Origin: Chloroflexota bacterium | GTDB taxonomy: Bacteria > Chloroflexota > Anaerolineae > UBA4142 | Reading direction: 5' to 3' | Assembly: GCA_023381515.1 (NCBI GenBank) | Contig: JAMCQI010000080.1 | Location: 1-39,285, forward strand | DNA: 39,285 bases | Shown here: positions 1-7,197 of the stretch, piece by piece | Position numbering within the stretch: the first letter of the stretch is position 1 | How the letters are laid out: every line of letters starts with the position of its first letter | Notes under the pieces: generated by a model | Databases searched by the model: none | What the model saw: only the letters and a program-made list of their open reading frames with translations | Told to the model about the DNA's origin: nothing | Translations under genes and position numbers: made by a program

Positions 1-127
1 ACGCCATGCTGTTGCCGAGGGTCCCTGTGAGCGTGCCCGTCAGGACGGCGCCGAGAGCCAACCAGGCGAGAGGAACGCGTGCCGTGGTGGCGCGGGCCGC
101 CGGTCTAATCGATGCGCTACCCGACAT
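1..127 (-). CDS. N-terminus of a probable MFS transporter (runs off window)
   Basis: An ATG at 127-125 opens a frame of 42 codons that leaves the window still open. It begins MSGSASIRPAARATTARVPL and then becomes hydrophobic (AWLALGAVLTGTLTGTLGNS), the usual look of the first membrane helix of a DHA2-type major facilitator, where such a helix is normally followed by N-x-A-L-P. The start lies inside the end of the upstream aldolase gene (11-bp overlap), so the two are probably translationally coupled and the exporter or importer would be the last known gene of the catabolic operon. Only one helix is visible, so the family call is tentative. Confidence 0.5.
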   Translation of the reverse strand, partial: MSGSASIRPAARATTARVPLAWLALGAVLTGTLTGTLGNSMA

Positions 128-1043
128 GGGCCGTCGGCCGCGCGTACTTGGCTTGTACTCCTAGTGTCTCGAGATAATGGGCGAGGTTCTGCAGCTTGTC
201 GCCGGCCAGTTCGACGAGGGGCGGGCGGACCGGCCCGCCGGGCAGCCCCAGGAGCCGCAGGGCGGCTTTGACCGCGATCGGGTTCGAGAGGGAATACAGA
301 GCGGACATGAGGGGCAGGAACTTGAAAAATAGTTCGCGCGTCCGGGTGACATCTTCCCAGGTGTGCCACGGTTGGGATAGGGCTCGCATCTCTTCCGGAA
401 TAATATTGCCCGAGATATTCGCGGTCCCGTGCCCGCCGAGCGCAAGGGTCGGAAGGATGAGGCCGTAGACAGGGGCATCGCAGCAGAGGAGATGGAAATC
501 GGGATTCGTCAGACGGCGCACTTCGCCAAGTTGGCCGACGTTCCCCATCGCCTCCTTGTCCGCGACGATGTTCGGGAGCTGGGCGAGCTGGGCCACCGTC
601 GCGGCGTCGATATTCACGCCGACGCGCGAGGGATTGTTGTACAGTGCAATCGGGAGAGGGACGGCGTCTGCGACCGCCTTAAAGTGGTTATAGATGCCGG
701 TCTGCGGCGGTTGGATATACGGGGGAACGATGAGGAGCAGCCCGTCCGCATCCGCCTTGGCCGCGTGCTCGCTCAGGGCGATGGTCTCCGCGGTGGTGCC
801 GGCGGTCGTTCCCACGAACAGGGGGATGCGGCCCTTGGCCATGGGCACGACGCGAGAAATGATCTCGCGCCGCTCGGCCGGAGTCAGGCTGGTCGCCTCG
901 CCGGTCGAGCCCATCACCAAAAGACCGTCCGTGCCATGGGCGACCTGAAAATCGACGAGCGTGCTAAAACCGTCGTAATCGACGGCGCCGTCCGAGGTGA
1001 ATGGGGTAACGATGGCTACCCAGGAGCCGGTCGGTCGAATCAT
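117..1043 (-). CDS. DapA-like class I aldolase (DHDPS/NAL family)
   Basis: 308 aa, full length for the dihydrodipicolinate synthase/N-acetylneuraminate lyase family of TIM-barrel, Schiff-base aldolases. The family motifs are complete: GSTGEA at residues 45-50, YNNPSRVG with the catalytic Tyr at 135 and the carboxylate-binding Arg at 140, the Schiff-base Lys163 in VADKEAMGN, and GGHGTANISGN in the C-terminal half. Retention of Arg140 fits a pyruvate-type substrate. Housekeeping lysine synthesis cannot be excluded, but the position after an ABC importer and a stress protein, and ahead of a probable MFS gene, suggests a catabolic aldolase or dehydratase (for example for keto-deoxy sugar acids or hydroxyproline-like compounds). 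It lies 37 bp after the universal stress protein gene. Confidence 0.9.
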   Translation of the reverse strand: MIRPTGSWVAIVTPFTSDGAVDYDGFSTLVDFQVAHGTDGLLVMGSTGEATSLTPAERREIISRVVPMAKGRIPLFVGTTAGTTAETIALSEHAAKADADGLLLIVPPYIQPPQTGIYNHFKAVADAVPLPIALYNNPSRVGVNIDAATVAQLAQLPNIVADKEAMGNVGQLGEVRRLTNPDFHLLCCDAPVYGLILPTLALGGHGTANISGNIIPEEMRALSQPWHTWEDVTRTRELFFKFLPLMSALYSLSNPIAVKAALRLLGLPGGPVRPPLVELAGDKLQNLAHYLETLGVQAKYARPTAHVG

Positions 1044-1080
1044 GCTTTCTCCTATCGCGTATTTTGGCGATGAGCTCGCG

Positions 1081-1620
1081 CTATCCTATGCGCATATCGA
1101 TCTCCGGGGGTTTCGGCGCCGCAGGATGAATGACGATCACCGGAATCCGCGCGAGGCGAATGATCCGACGGGTGGTATCGCCCAGCGGCCAGGGACCAAT
1201 GCCGCGGTCGCCGTGCGTGGACATCATGATCGCGCCGGCGCTCTCTTCTTCGGCGAGGTGCAGAATCCGCTCCGTCGCCCGGCCAAAGACCACCCGGCTG
1301 CACACCTTGACCCCGGCGCCGCGGAAATAACTCTCGGCCTTGAGCAGCGAGTCGAGGAGTTCATTTTCGAGACTCGCGATTTCCTGGTCCTTGTAGATCG
1401 GAAACTGGGCCTTGGCGATGTCACGCTGCGAATCGGGCACCGCCACGCGCAGGTCGGCGTGGATGGTCCGGAAGCGGGCGGCCGAGTGGCCGCGCGGCAG
1501 GACGCCGACGCGCACGAGGACCACCTCGGCGCCCATCAGGCGCGCCATGTGCGCGGCGTGCGGGACGATAGTCGCGGCGAGGTCCGATCCGTCAAGTGGG
1601 ATGATGAGTTTGTTGAACAT
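1081..1620 (-). CDS. Universal stress protein, UspA family
   Basis: 179 aa, a single cytoplasmic Usp domain. The N-terminus MFNKLIIPLDGSDLA is the first beta strand with the Asp that contacts the nucleotide. The C-terminal part has the glycine-rich loop STHGDRGIG followed by PLGDTTRRIIRLARIPVIVI, the usual ATP-binding end of the fold. The start ATG at 1620 lies 11 bp after the permease stop, with GGAGGGAGCC before it acting as ribosome site. Usp proteins bind ATP or AMP and modulate stress survival. Here the gene sits where oligopeptide ABC operons usually carry their ATPase genes. Whether it acts on the transporter is unknown. Confidence 0.9.
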   Translation of the reverse strand: MFNKLIIPLDGSDLAATIVPHAAHMARLMGAEVVLVRVGVLPRGHSAARFRTIHADLRVAVPDSQRDIAKAQFPIYKDQEIASLENELLDSLLKAESYFRGAGVKVCSRVVFGRATERILHLAEEESAGAIMMSTHGDRGIGPWPLGDTTRRIIRLARIPVIVIHPAAPKPPEIDMRIG

Positions 1621-1631
1621 GGCTCCCTCCG

Positions 1632-2576
1632 CTAGTCCGTCGTGCGCACCTGGCGCATGCGCTGTGTGGGGTCCGAGTAAACGCGCAGCCAGCTCGCCAC
1701 GAGGTTCACGCCAAAGACGGTGAGCGCGATGGCCAAGCCCGGGAGCGTGACCAGCCACCACGCCTGCGTGATATAGTCGTGGCCGTCCGCGATCATCAGG
1801 CCCCAGGAAGCGTCCGGGGGCTGGATGCCGAGGCCGAGAAAGCTGAGCGTGGCTTCGGCGAGGATGATGCGCGCGAGTTCCAGGGTGCCGAGCGTCAGGA
1901 GCGGCGACATGAGATTGGGCAGCGCGTGCAGAAAGATGATCCGCCGGGTTCGGCAGCCGATCACACGGGCCGCGTCCATATAGGGCAGCTCGCGCATCGA
2001 CAGCATGATGCCGCGCGTAATGCGGGCATAGACCATCCATCCGTTGATCGATAGAACGATGATGAGGTTGCGGACGCTCGGCCCGATGATCGTGATGATC
2101 GTCAGGGCGAGGAGCAGGCCGGGGAACGCGGTCTGGATGTCCGTAATGCGCATCAGGATTTCGTCGACGCGGCCGCCGTAATAGCCGGAGATCAGGCCGA
2201 TGAAAATGCCAAACGTGCCCGCGATCAGGACGACGCCGACGCCGATGGCGATCGAGACGCGGCTGCCGTAAATAATCCGGCTGAGGATATCGCGCCCCAG
2301 TTGGTCGGTGCCCAGCAGATAATTGGTGCTCCCCGCCGGATCCCACACGCCCGGCATGAGACGCTGAGTGATGTTGATCTCGGTCGGATCATGCGGCGCG
2401 ATCACGTTCGCAAACACCGCCATAAAGGTCACGCCGAGTGTGATCAGCAAGCCGAAGAGCGCGACGCGATCACGGCTCAGTTCGGCGAGCAGATTCCGCA
2501 GATCGCGCAGAAAGCGAAAGCGCATCTTGTCGTCGGCGATTTGTTTTTGAATCCACGGACTGGTAGCGACGCCCAT
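1632..2576 (-). CDS. ABC transporter permease, DppC/OppC type
   Basis: 314 aa inner-membrane permease of the peptide/nickel importer family. It has an N-terminal cytoplasmic segment, the OppC N-terminal helix (RVALFGLLITLGVTFMAVFA), the extracytoplasmic APHDPTEIN motif, GTDQLGRDILSRIIYGSR, and the EAA coupling loop YMDAARVIGCRTRRIIFLHA that docks on an ATPase. I chose ATG 2576 because GGGAGAA stands 6-7 bp upstream; an in-frame TTG at 2597 overlaps the preceding gene and has no good ribosome site. It starts 13 bp after the DppB-type gene, in the usual B-C order. No DppD/DppF ATPase gene follows in the window. Confidence 0.95.
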   Translation of the reverse strand: MGVATSPWIQKQIADDKMRFRFLRDLRNLLAELSRDRVALFGLLITLGVTFMAVFANVIAPHDPTEINITQRLMPGVWDPAGSTNYLLGTDQLGRDILSRIIYGSRVSIAIGVGVVLIAGTFGIFIGLISGYYGGRVDEILMRITDIQTAFPGLLLALTIITIIGPSVRNLIIVLSINGWMVYARITRGIMLSMRELPYMDAARVIGCRTRRIIFLHALPNLMSPLLTLGTLELARIILAEATLSFLGLGIQPPDASWGLMIADGHDYITQAWWLVTLPGLAIALTVFGVNLVASWLRVYSDPTQRMRQVRTTD

Positions 2577-2589
2577 CGTGCATTCTCCC

Positions 2590-3510
2590 TCAGGCAAACC
2601 GGACGCGTGGGTCCAGTGCCCCGTACAAAAGGTCGACTACGATATTCAGGGCCACGACGATAAGGGCGACGACGAAGACATCCGCTTGGATAAGGGGCAG
2701 GTCGCGCCGCTCGATTGCCTCGATCGCGAGTTGACCATAGCCCGGCCACGCAAAGACTTTTTCGACGACGATGGTATAGCCCGCCAGCATACGGGTCAAC
2801 TCCCAGGCCGCCAGGGTGACGATGGGAATGGCCGCATTCTTGAGGGCGTGGCGCATGACGACCGTAGACTCTTTCAGCCCTTTGGCGCGCGCCGTGCTCA
2901 TGTACGTGCGGTGCAGTTCGTCGATCATGCTGGAGCGGACGATTTGCGTAATACGGCCCAGGGGGAGTGCGGCGAGCGTCAAGGCCGGCAGCGTCAGATA
3001 CTGCCAACCGCCATAGCCCGAGGTCTTGAACCAGCCCAGGCCGACGGCGAAGAGAAGAATGAACACCATCCCGAGCCAGAACACGGGCAGGCATACGCCG
3101 GCGAGAGAAACGATAACGCACGCGCGGTCGAGCAGCGAGCGCGGCCGGATCGCGGCGAGAATTCCCAAGGGGATGGCGCCGACGACGGCGATCACCATCG
3201 CGACAATGGATAGAAGCAAAGAGGCCGGCAGGCGCTCGAGGACGAGTTGGAGCGCGGGCGTGCGCTGCCAGAGCGAATCGCCGAAATCTCCCACCAGGGC
3301 CTTGGAGGCAAAGGCCCAGAACTGAACGTACACAGGCTGGTCGAAGCCCAATTGATGACGCATCTGGGCGACCTCTTCGGCCGAAGCCTCGAGAGGCAGC
3401 ATCAAGCGGACCGGGTCGCCGAGCATGTGGGTCACGATAAACACGACCACGGAGACGCCCACAATGACCAGAACGGAATAGATCAAGCGCCGGACAATAT
3501 AAGTCGCCAT
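2590..3510 (-). CDS. ABC transporter permease, DppB/OppB type
   Basis: 306 aa inner-membrane permease. MATYIVRRLIYSVLVIVGVS is the canonical OppB start, followed by the THMLGDPVRLM motif, about six membrane helices, and the coupling loop TARAKGLKESTVVMRHALKN. The start ATG 3510 is preceded by AGGAAGAA. An upstream in-frame start (3582) would translate through the hairpin at 3527-3588 and is unlikely. It pairs with the DppC-type gene 13 bp downstream and with the binding protein 99 bp upstream to form the membrane part of a peptide or nickel-type importer. Confidence 0.95.
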   Translation of the reverse strand: MATYIVRRLIYSVLVIVGVSVVVFIVTHMLGDPVRLMLPLEASAEEVAQMRHQLGFDQPVYVQFWAFASKALVGDFGDSLWQRTPALQLVLERLPASLLLSIVAMVIAVVGAIPLGILAAIRPRSLLDRACVIVSLAGVCLPVFWLGMVFILLFAVGLGWFKTSGYGGWQYLTLPALTLAALPLGRITQIVRSSMIDELHRTYMSTARAKGLKESTVVMRHALKNAAIPIVTLAAWELTRMLAGYTIVVEKVFAWPGYGQLAIEAIERRDLPLIQADVFVVALIVVALNIVVDLLYGALDPRVRFA

Positions 3511-3526
3511 CTTTCTTCCTCGCGGG

Positions 3527-3588
3527 TTCGTAATGAGCACTCGACGGCAGACTGGCATCACCAGCCTGCCGAAAGTGCTCACTACGAA
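3527..3588. repeat. Long near-perfect inverted repeat between binding-protein and permease genes
   Basis: The arm TTCGTAATGAGCACT (3527-3541) continues to CGGCAG and pairs with CTGCCG...AGTGCTCACTACGAA on the right (to 3588), giving a stem of about 24 bp with one A/G difference and a small internal mismatch. A second small stem CTGG/CCAG lies in the loop. It fills most of the 99-bp gap. In binding-protein ABC operons such a hairpin can lower downstream expression or protect the upstream mRNA from decay. Equally it may be one member of a dispersed palindromic (REP-like) family. There is no T-run on either side. Confidence 0.7.
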
Positions 3589-3609
3589 GGTCTTGCAGGG
3601 ACTAGATCT

Positions 3610-5214
3610 CTACTGCGCGGCCAGGGTCATCTCGTTGAAAAAGATGCGGCCGTCCAAACGCGGGGTCCAGTTCAGCCGTTTGGCCACCCCATAGATGTCT
3701 TGGTTGTTCAGCAAGAAGATGGCAGGGGCATCGTCGTGGATGATCTGTTCGGCCTGGTTGTACATGGCCGCGCGCTTGGTGGCGTCGGTCTCGGTCCGCG
3801 CGCCGTCAATCAGCTTGTCCAACGTCGGATTGGAGTAAGCCGACTGGCCGCCCGCGGTGTCCGTCTTGGAGTGGAAGAGCGCGGTCAAGGTGCGGTCGGC
3901 GTCGAGCAAGCTGTTGTCGTGGGACGAGTACAGAAGATCGGGCGCCTTGTCCGGTCCGGCGAAGAGCAGATCAAGCCACGCCGACCACTCGGCGATCTGC
4001 ACGTTGGCCTTGAGCCCGGCCGCCTGCAGATAGCCGGCGGTCGCCTCGACCAACTCCTTGTCCTTGAGCCAGCGGCCGCTCTCGCCGACGAGCGTCACCG
4101 TCATTCCACTGGCGCCCGCCTCCTGCAAGAGCGACTTGGCCTTGGCGAGATCATACGGGTACGCTTTGACATCTTTGTTGTAGCCAAAGTGACCGGGTGT
4201 GAGCATCTGCCCATCGGCGATGACGGCATATCCACCGAAGAGACTCTTCGCGAGGGCCTGCTTGTCTACTGCATAGTTCAAGGCCTGGCGGACCTTGGGA
4301 TCGGCCAGTTTACCCTTGGCGGTATTGATGCGGATCCAGGAGAACTGCAGGCCGGGGACGGCGGCTACCTTGGGGGCCTGCGACGCGCTTTCCGGGGGCA
4401 GGTCGCGGATCAGGTCGACTTCGCCGGCGCGGAGTGCCGCGACGCGGGTCGCCGCTTCGGGGATGGTGCGGATGACGACGTTCTGGATGGTCGGCTTGGT
4501 GCCCCAATAGTCGGGATTCGCCTGCAGGGTCACATGATCGCCCTTCATCCACTCGACGAACTTGTACGGCCCGGTCCCCACCGGCTTATTGGGAAAGTCT
4601 TTGTCGGACGAATACTTGGGCGGGACCATCGCGAGCCAGGTGAGACGCGCGGGCAGGATCGGGTCGGGCCCGTCGGTAATAATGTCCACCGTGCTGGCGT
4701 CCACGGCTTTGGCGTCCTTGATGCTGGAGACGAACGACAGAATCTCGGACTTGAACTTGGGGTCGATAATGCGCTTGATGCTGGCGACCGCCGCATCCGC
4801 GTTAAAGTCCTCGCCGTTTGTGAACTTGACTCCCTTGCGGAGTTTGACTTCCCAGGTGGTCGCGTCCTTTTGAGAATAGGACTCGGCCAGAATGGGGACG
4901 AGCGATTCGGTCTTGGGGTCGCGGCCCAACAGGACTTCGTAAATGCTGTCGGTCACGGTCCGCATATTCCCATCATCCGGGAACTGCGGGTCAAGCGTGG
5001 ACGGGTCGCTTCCGATGCCGATGACGATCTTGCTGCCGGCGGCCGCCGGGGCGGAGGTGGCGGGTGCCGAGGTCGCCTTGGGCGCCGCGGTGGCCTGGGG
5101 GGCACTGGTCGCCTGTGGAGCGGATGGGGGTGGGGCGGCGGTCGGGGCAGCGGGGGCGCATGCAACCAGCAGAGCAAAGATCACCAAGAGTGCAAGCAAG
5201 AGAACGCGCTTCAT
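3610..5214 (-). CDS. Peptide/nickel-type ABC substrate-binding lipoprotein (SBP_bac_5)
   Basis: 534 aa extracellular solute-binding protein of the DppA/OppA class. The signal peptide MKRVLLLALLVIFALLVAC has a lipobox ending at Cys19, so the mature protein is lipid-anchored. A 40-residue Ala/Pro/Ser/Thr linker follows, then the domain start GSKIVIGIGSDPSTLDPQFP. Family landmarks include LAESYSQKDATTWEVKLRKG, KFTNGEDFNADAAVASIKRI, KPVGTGPYKFVEW and VRQALNYAVDKQALAKSLFG. The start ATG 5214 is preceded by GAGGAGGGAGA. The ligand cannot be read from the sequence; such proteins bind peptides, but also sugars, opines, glutathione and nickel. It is the first gene of the transporter set. Confidence 0.95.
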   Translation of the reverse strand: MKRVLLLALLVIFALLVACAPAAPTAAPPPSAPQATSAPQATAAPKATSAPATSAPAAAGSKIVIGIGSDPSTLDPQFPDDGNMRTVTDSIYEVLLGRDPKTESLVPILAESYSQKDATTWEVKLRKGVKFTNGEDFNADAAVASIKRIIDPKFKSEILSFVSSIKDAKAVDASTVDIITDGPDPILPARLTWLAMVPPKYSSDKDFPNKPVGTGPYKFVEWMKGDHVTLQANPDYWGTKPTIQNVVIRTIPEAATRVAALRAGEVDLIRDLPPESASQAPKVAAVPGLQFSWIRINTAKGKLADPKVRQALNYAVDKQALAKSLFGGYAVIADGQMLTPGHFGYNKDVKAYPYDLAKAKSLLQEAGASGMTVTLVGESGRWLKDKELVEATAGYLQAAGLKANVQIAEWSAWLDLLFAGPDKAPDLLYSSHDNSLLDADRTLTALFHSKTDTAGGQSAYSNPTLDKLIDGARTETDATKRAAMYNQAEQIIHDDAPAIFLLNNQDIYGVAKRLNWTPRLDGRIFFNEMTLAAQ

Positions 5215-5357
5215 TCTCCCTCCTCCTCTTTCAGAGTCTAGTGGTCGTGCCGGGTTCGGATGGAACTTTTTCACGAAGAACCCTCGCGCGCAAGCGGACG
5301 GAACTTCGCTTCTTCCGTTCCTCACTAGGGAATAGAGTAGATCTGCACCCCCTTTTT

Positions 5358-5457
5358 GAAGGATGAAGGCGGAAGGCGGAAGGCGGAAGACGCCCACAAG
5401 GGGCTAGGCTACACCGCTCCGTCGTTCCCTTCATCCTTCATCCTTCTGACTTCATCC
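5358..5457. repeat. Heptamer tandem repeats in the 250-bp gap before the binding-protein gene
   Basis: The gene-less stretch 5215-5464 holds three perfect tandem copies of GAAGGCG (5365-5385) preceded by GGATGAA (5361-5367), and on the right TTCATCC at 5430-5436, 5437-5443 and 5451-5457, the reverse complement of GGATGAA. The two ends can therefore fold back on each other around a loop of about 65 nt. Short heptamer repeats of this kind expand by slippage. I see no convincing promoter here, so whether the transporter genes have their own start site is open. Confidence 0.6.
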
Positions 5458-5464
5458 TTTACTT

Positions 5465-5776
5465 CTACGTTTCGCACTCGCGCATCGTTACCTCGTAGAC
5501 GAGATCGAAAGCCGTCCGCTTTTCGGTGGTGAAAAGTTCCGCGGTGGCCGCGGCCACGCGGCGATGGTCCGGGCTGGCGTGAAACGTCGCGTACGCTTGC
5601 CCGCTCGCCCAGTCGCTGACGGCGCAATAGTGCCCTTCCTCTTCGGTATCTCGAAAGAGGCTAATGGCGATAAACCCCTCTTGCTCTTTCATGATCTGGA
5701 ACCAACCCGCGACGAGACTGTCCAATTCGGCCGCGCAGTCGGGCTTGATGGTAAAATCATAAATGACCCGGTGCAT
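5465..5776 (-). CDS. ABM-domain protein (antibiotic biosynthesis monooxygenase-like)
   Basis: 103 aa, one dimeric alpha+beta barrel domain. MHRVIYDFTIKPDCAAELDS is the first strand and helix, EQEGFIAISLFRDTEEEGHY the central strands, and SDWASGQAYATFHASPDHRR the conserved W...F..H segment of the family. Members include cofactor-free monooxygenases, heme-degrading enzymes and many small proteins of unknown role. The start ATG 5776 has AGGGGGTGG just upstream. It lies 108 bp after the FAD oxidoreductase gene, in the same direction, and probably belongs to the same catabolic unit. Confidence 0.8.
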   Translation of the reverse strand: MHRVIYDFTIKPDCAAELDSLVAGWFQIMKEQEGFIAISLFRDTEEEGHYCAVSDWASGQAYATFHASPDHRRVAAATAELFTTEKRTAFDLVYEVTMRECET

Positions 5777-5788
5777 ACCACCCCCTGA

Positions 5789-5819
5789 CAATGAGCCAAT
5801 TACCAATGAGCCAATGAGC
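5789..5819. repeat. Short CAATGAGC repeats
   Basis: CAATGAGC occurs at 5789-5796, 5804-5811 and 5812-5819, the last two in tandem, with CAATTAC between the first and second. It lies in the 108-bp gap between the FAD oxidoreductase and ABM genes, just upstream of the ABM ribosome site. The role is unknown. Confidence 0.6.
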
Positions 5820-5884
5820 CAAATAAAAACGACCGGTCGATGCTCGTTCCAGTGTCGATGCGCCGAACACGAACGAACAACTCC

Positions 5885-7195
5885 TTAGGACGCGTGTGCC
5901 ATCGCACGGGCGGCGAAAATCCCCTCGACGCCCGCCGCGCGGACGCGCTCGCGAATCGCGTTCCGGTCCGTCGAATACAAACCGAGTGATTTCATGCGCT
6001 CGAAAAAGATCGAGCCGGAGAAGGTATATTTCTTAAAGCCGACTTCCTGCAGCTTGATCTGTTCGCCCGTATAGGCGATCAGCTCGCCGACCGCGGTCGA
6101 ACGGGGCAGCTCGAGCAAACTCTCGTTGTGCGAAAAGCGGACGGCGTTGTAGCCGGCGACCGTGCCCGTGGCGATCGCCTCGGTGTGGCCGACGAGCGGG
6201 CCCGTCTTTTCGCCGCCGCAGAAGAGGTTGTGGATGCCCTCGACGCGCAGCGTGTTCGTGCGCGGCGCCATGGCGAGAAAACGGATCGAGTTGCCGATCC
6301 CGCCGGAGTAGGGATCCTCGTAGCGGGCGTTTTCCAGCCCGGGGACACGGCGCAAATCGGTCAAGGGATAAAAGGGCGCCATCAATTTGATATGGCCCGT
6401 ATCGAGCAGCACAATATTGTTCGCGAATTCCGGGAGTGCGTACTGCTGGCAGCATTTCACCGCAAGCAGTTTTTCCTCCTTTTGGGCGAGCTCGGTGTGG
6501 AGGGAGAGGGGAATGGGAACCACGGCCGCGCCGGAGCGCTCCAATTCGGCGATGATGCTCTTGTCCACCGACTCCCGGTTCAACTTGCACGACCCGCTCA
6601 TCGCGCCAAAGCCGCCGTCGGCGCGTTTCACCATCCACTCCTGAATGCCGAGCTTGCCGGTGAGGCTCACGCGCGGTCCAAAGGTCGGGCAGCGCGTCAT
6701 GCACATGGCGCAGCCGTTGCCGTACTTGGTGCAGTTGGCCTGTGGTCCCATGGTTCCGGTGGTATCGACAAAGACATCTCCCTCGACGGTCTCACCGTCC
6801 TCGGTCACGATGGCTTGGACGACGCCGTCGGCCGCGACGACTTTGGTGACCCGCGCCATCAACCAGATCGAAATGGCCTGGCTTTGCAGGTAGCGCCGCA
6901 CCTTGGGCTCCATTGTGGAGACGTCGTAGAGGTTGGCGTGATGATGGCCCGGGAATTCAATATTCGTGTGGCGTGCATTCTCGTCTGTCAGGCGGATCAG
7001 CTCGCCGCCTCCCATCGCGAGGAGTTCCTCGGCGGCGGTAAAACGTCCGTTATTGCGCATGATGCCGCCGACCTGGCCGGTGCCGAGCAGGGTGTCGGTC
7101 CGCTCGAGGAGGACGACCTCCGCCCCGGCCTGGCGCGCGCTGAGCGCGGCCGCGCAGCCCGACCAGCCTCCACCTACAACGACGATCTTGGACAT
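5885..7195 (-). CDS. FAD-dependent oxidoreductase with ferredoxin-like Cys cluster
   Basis: 436 aa. The N-terminal Rossmann motif IVVVGGGWSGCAAALSARQA (GxGxxG-like Gly8-Gly13) binds FAD and is followed by the acidic end of strand 2 (VVLLER). VFVDTTGTMGPQ is the usual second FAD contact. At residues 155-169 lies C-x6-C-x2-C-x3-C-P, a spacing close to a [4Fe-4S] ferredoxin site, inserted where FAD_oxidored proteins carry iron-sulfur ligands. The C-terminal half has NLFCGGEKTGPLVGHTEAIA, the adenine/flavin-closing region. ATG 7195 is chosen for the ideal AAAGGAGGT before it; the ThDP enzyme gene stops 2 bp upstream, so the two are coupled. The substrate is not predictable; oxidation of an organic acid or amine fits the neighbours. 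Confidence 0.85.
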   Translation of the reverse strand: MSKIVVVGGGWSGCAAALSARQAGAEVVLLERTDTLLGTGQVGGIMRNNGRFTAAEELLAMGGGELIRLTDENARHTNIEFPGHHHANLYDVSTMEPKVRRYLQSQAISIWLMARVTKVVAADGVVQAIVTEDGETVEGDVFVDTTGTMGPQANCTKYGNGCAMCMTRCPTFGPRVSLTGKLGIQEWMVKRADGGFGAMSGSCKLNRESVDKSIIAELERSGAAVVPIPLSLHTELAQKEEKLLAVKCCQQYALPEFANNIVLLDTGHIKLMAPFYPLTDLRRVPGLENARYEDPYSGGIGNSIRFLAMAPRTNTLRVEGIHNLFCGGEKTGPLVGHTEAIATGTVAGYNAVRFSHNESLLELPRSTAVGELIAYTGEQIKLQEVGFKKYTFSGSIFFERMKSLGLYSTDRNAIRERVRAAGVEGIFAARAMAHAS

Positions 7196-7197
7196 CC

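Noticed and set aside
3247..5241. 664-codon open frame on the plus strand
   Set aside because: It lies opposite the binding-protein and permease genes, has no recognisable domain and is a by-product of high GC content.
5358..5457. CRISPR array
   Set aside because: Units are only 7 bp and contiguous, without spacers; no cas genes in the window.
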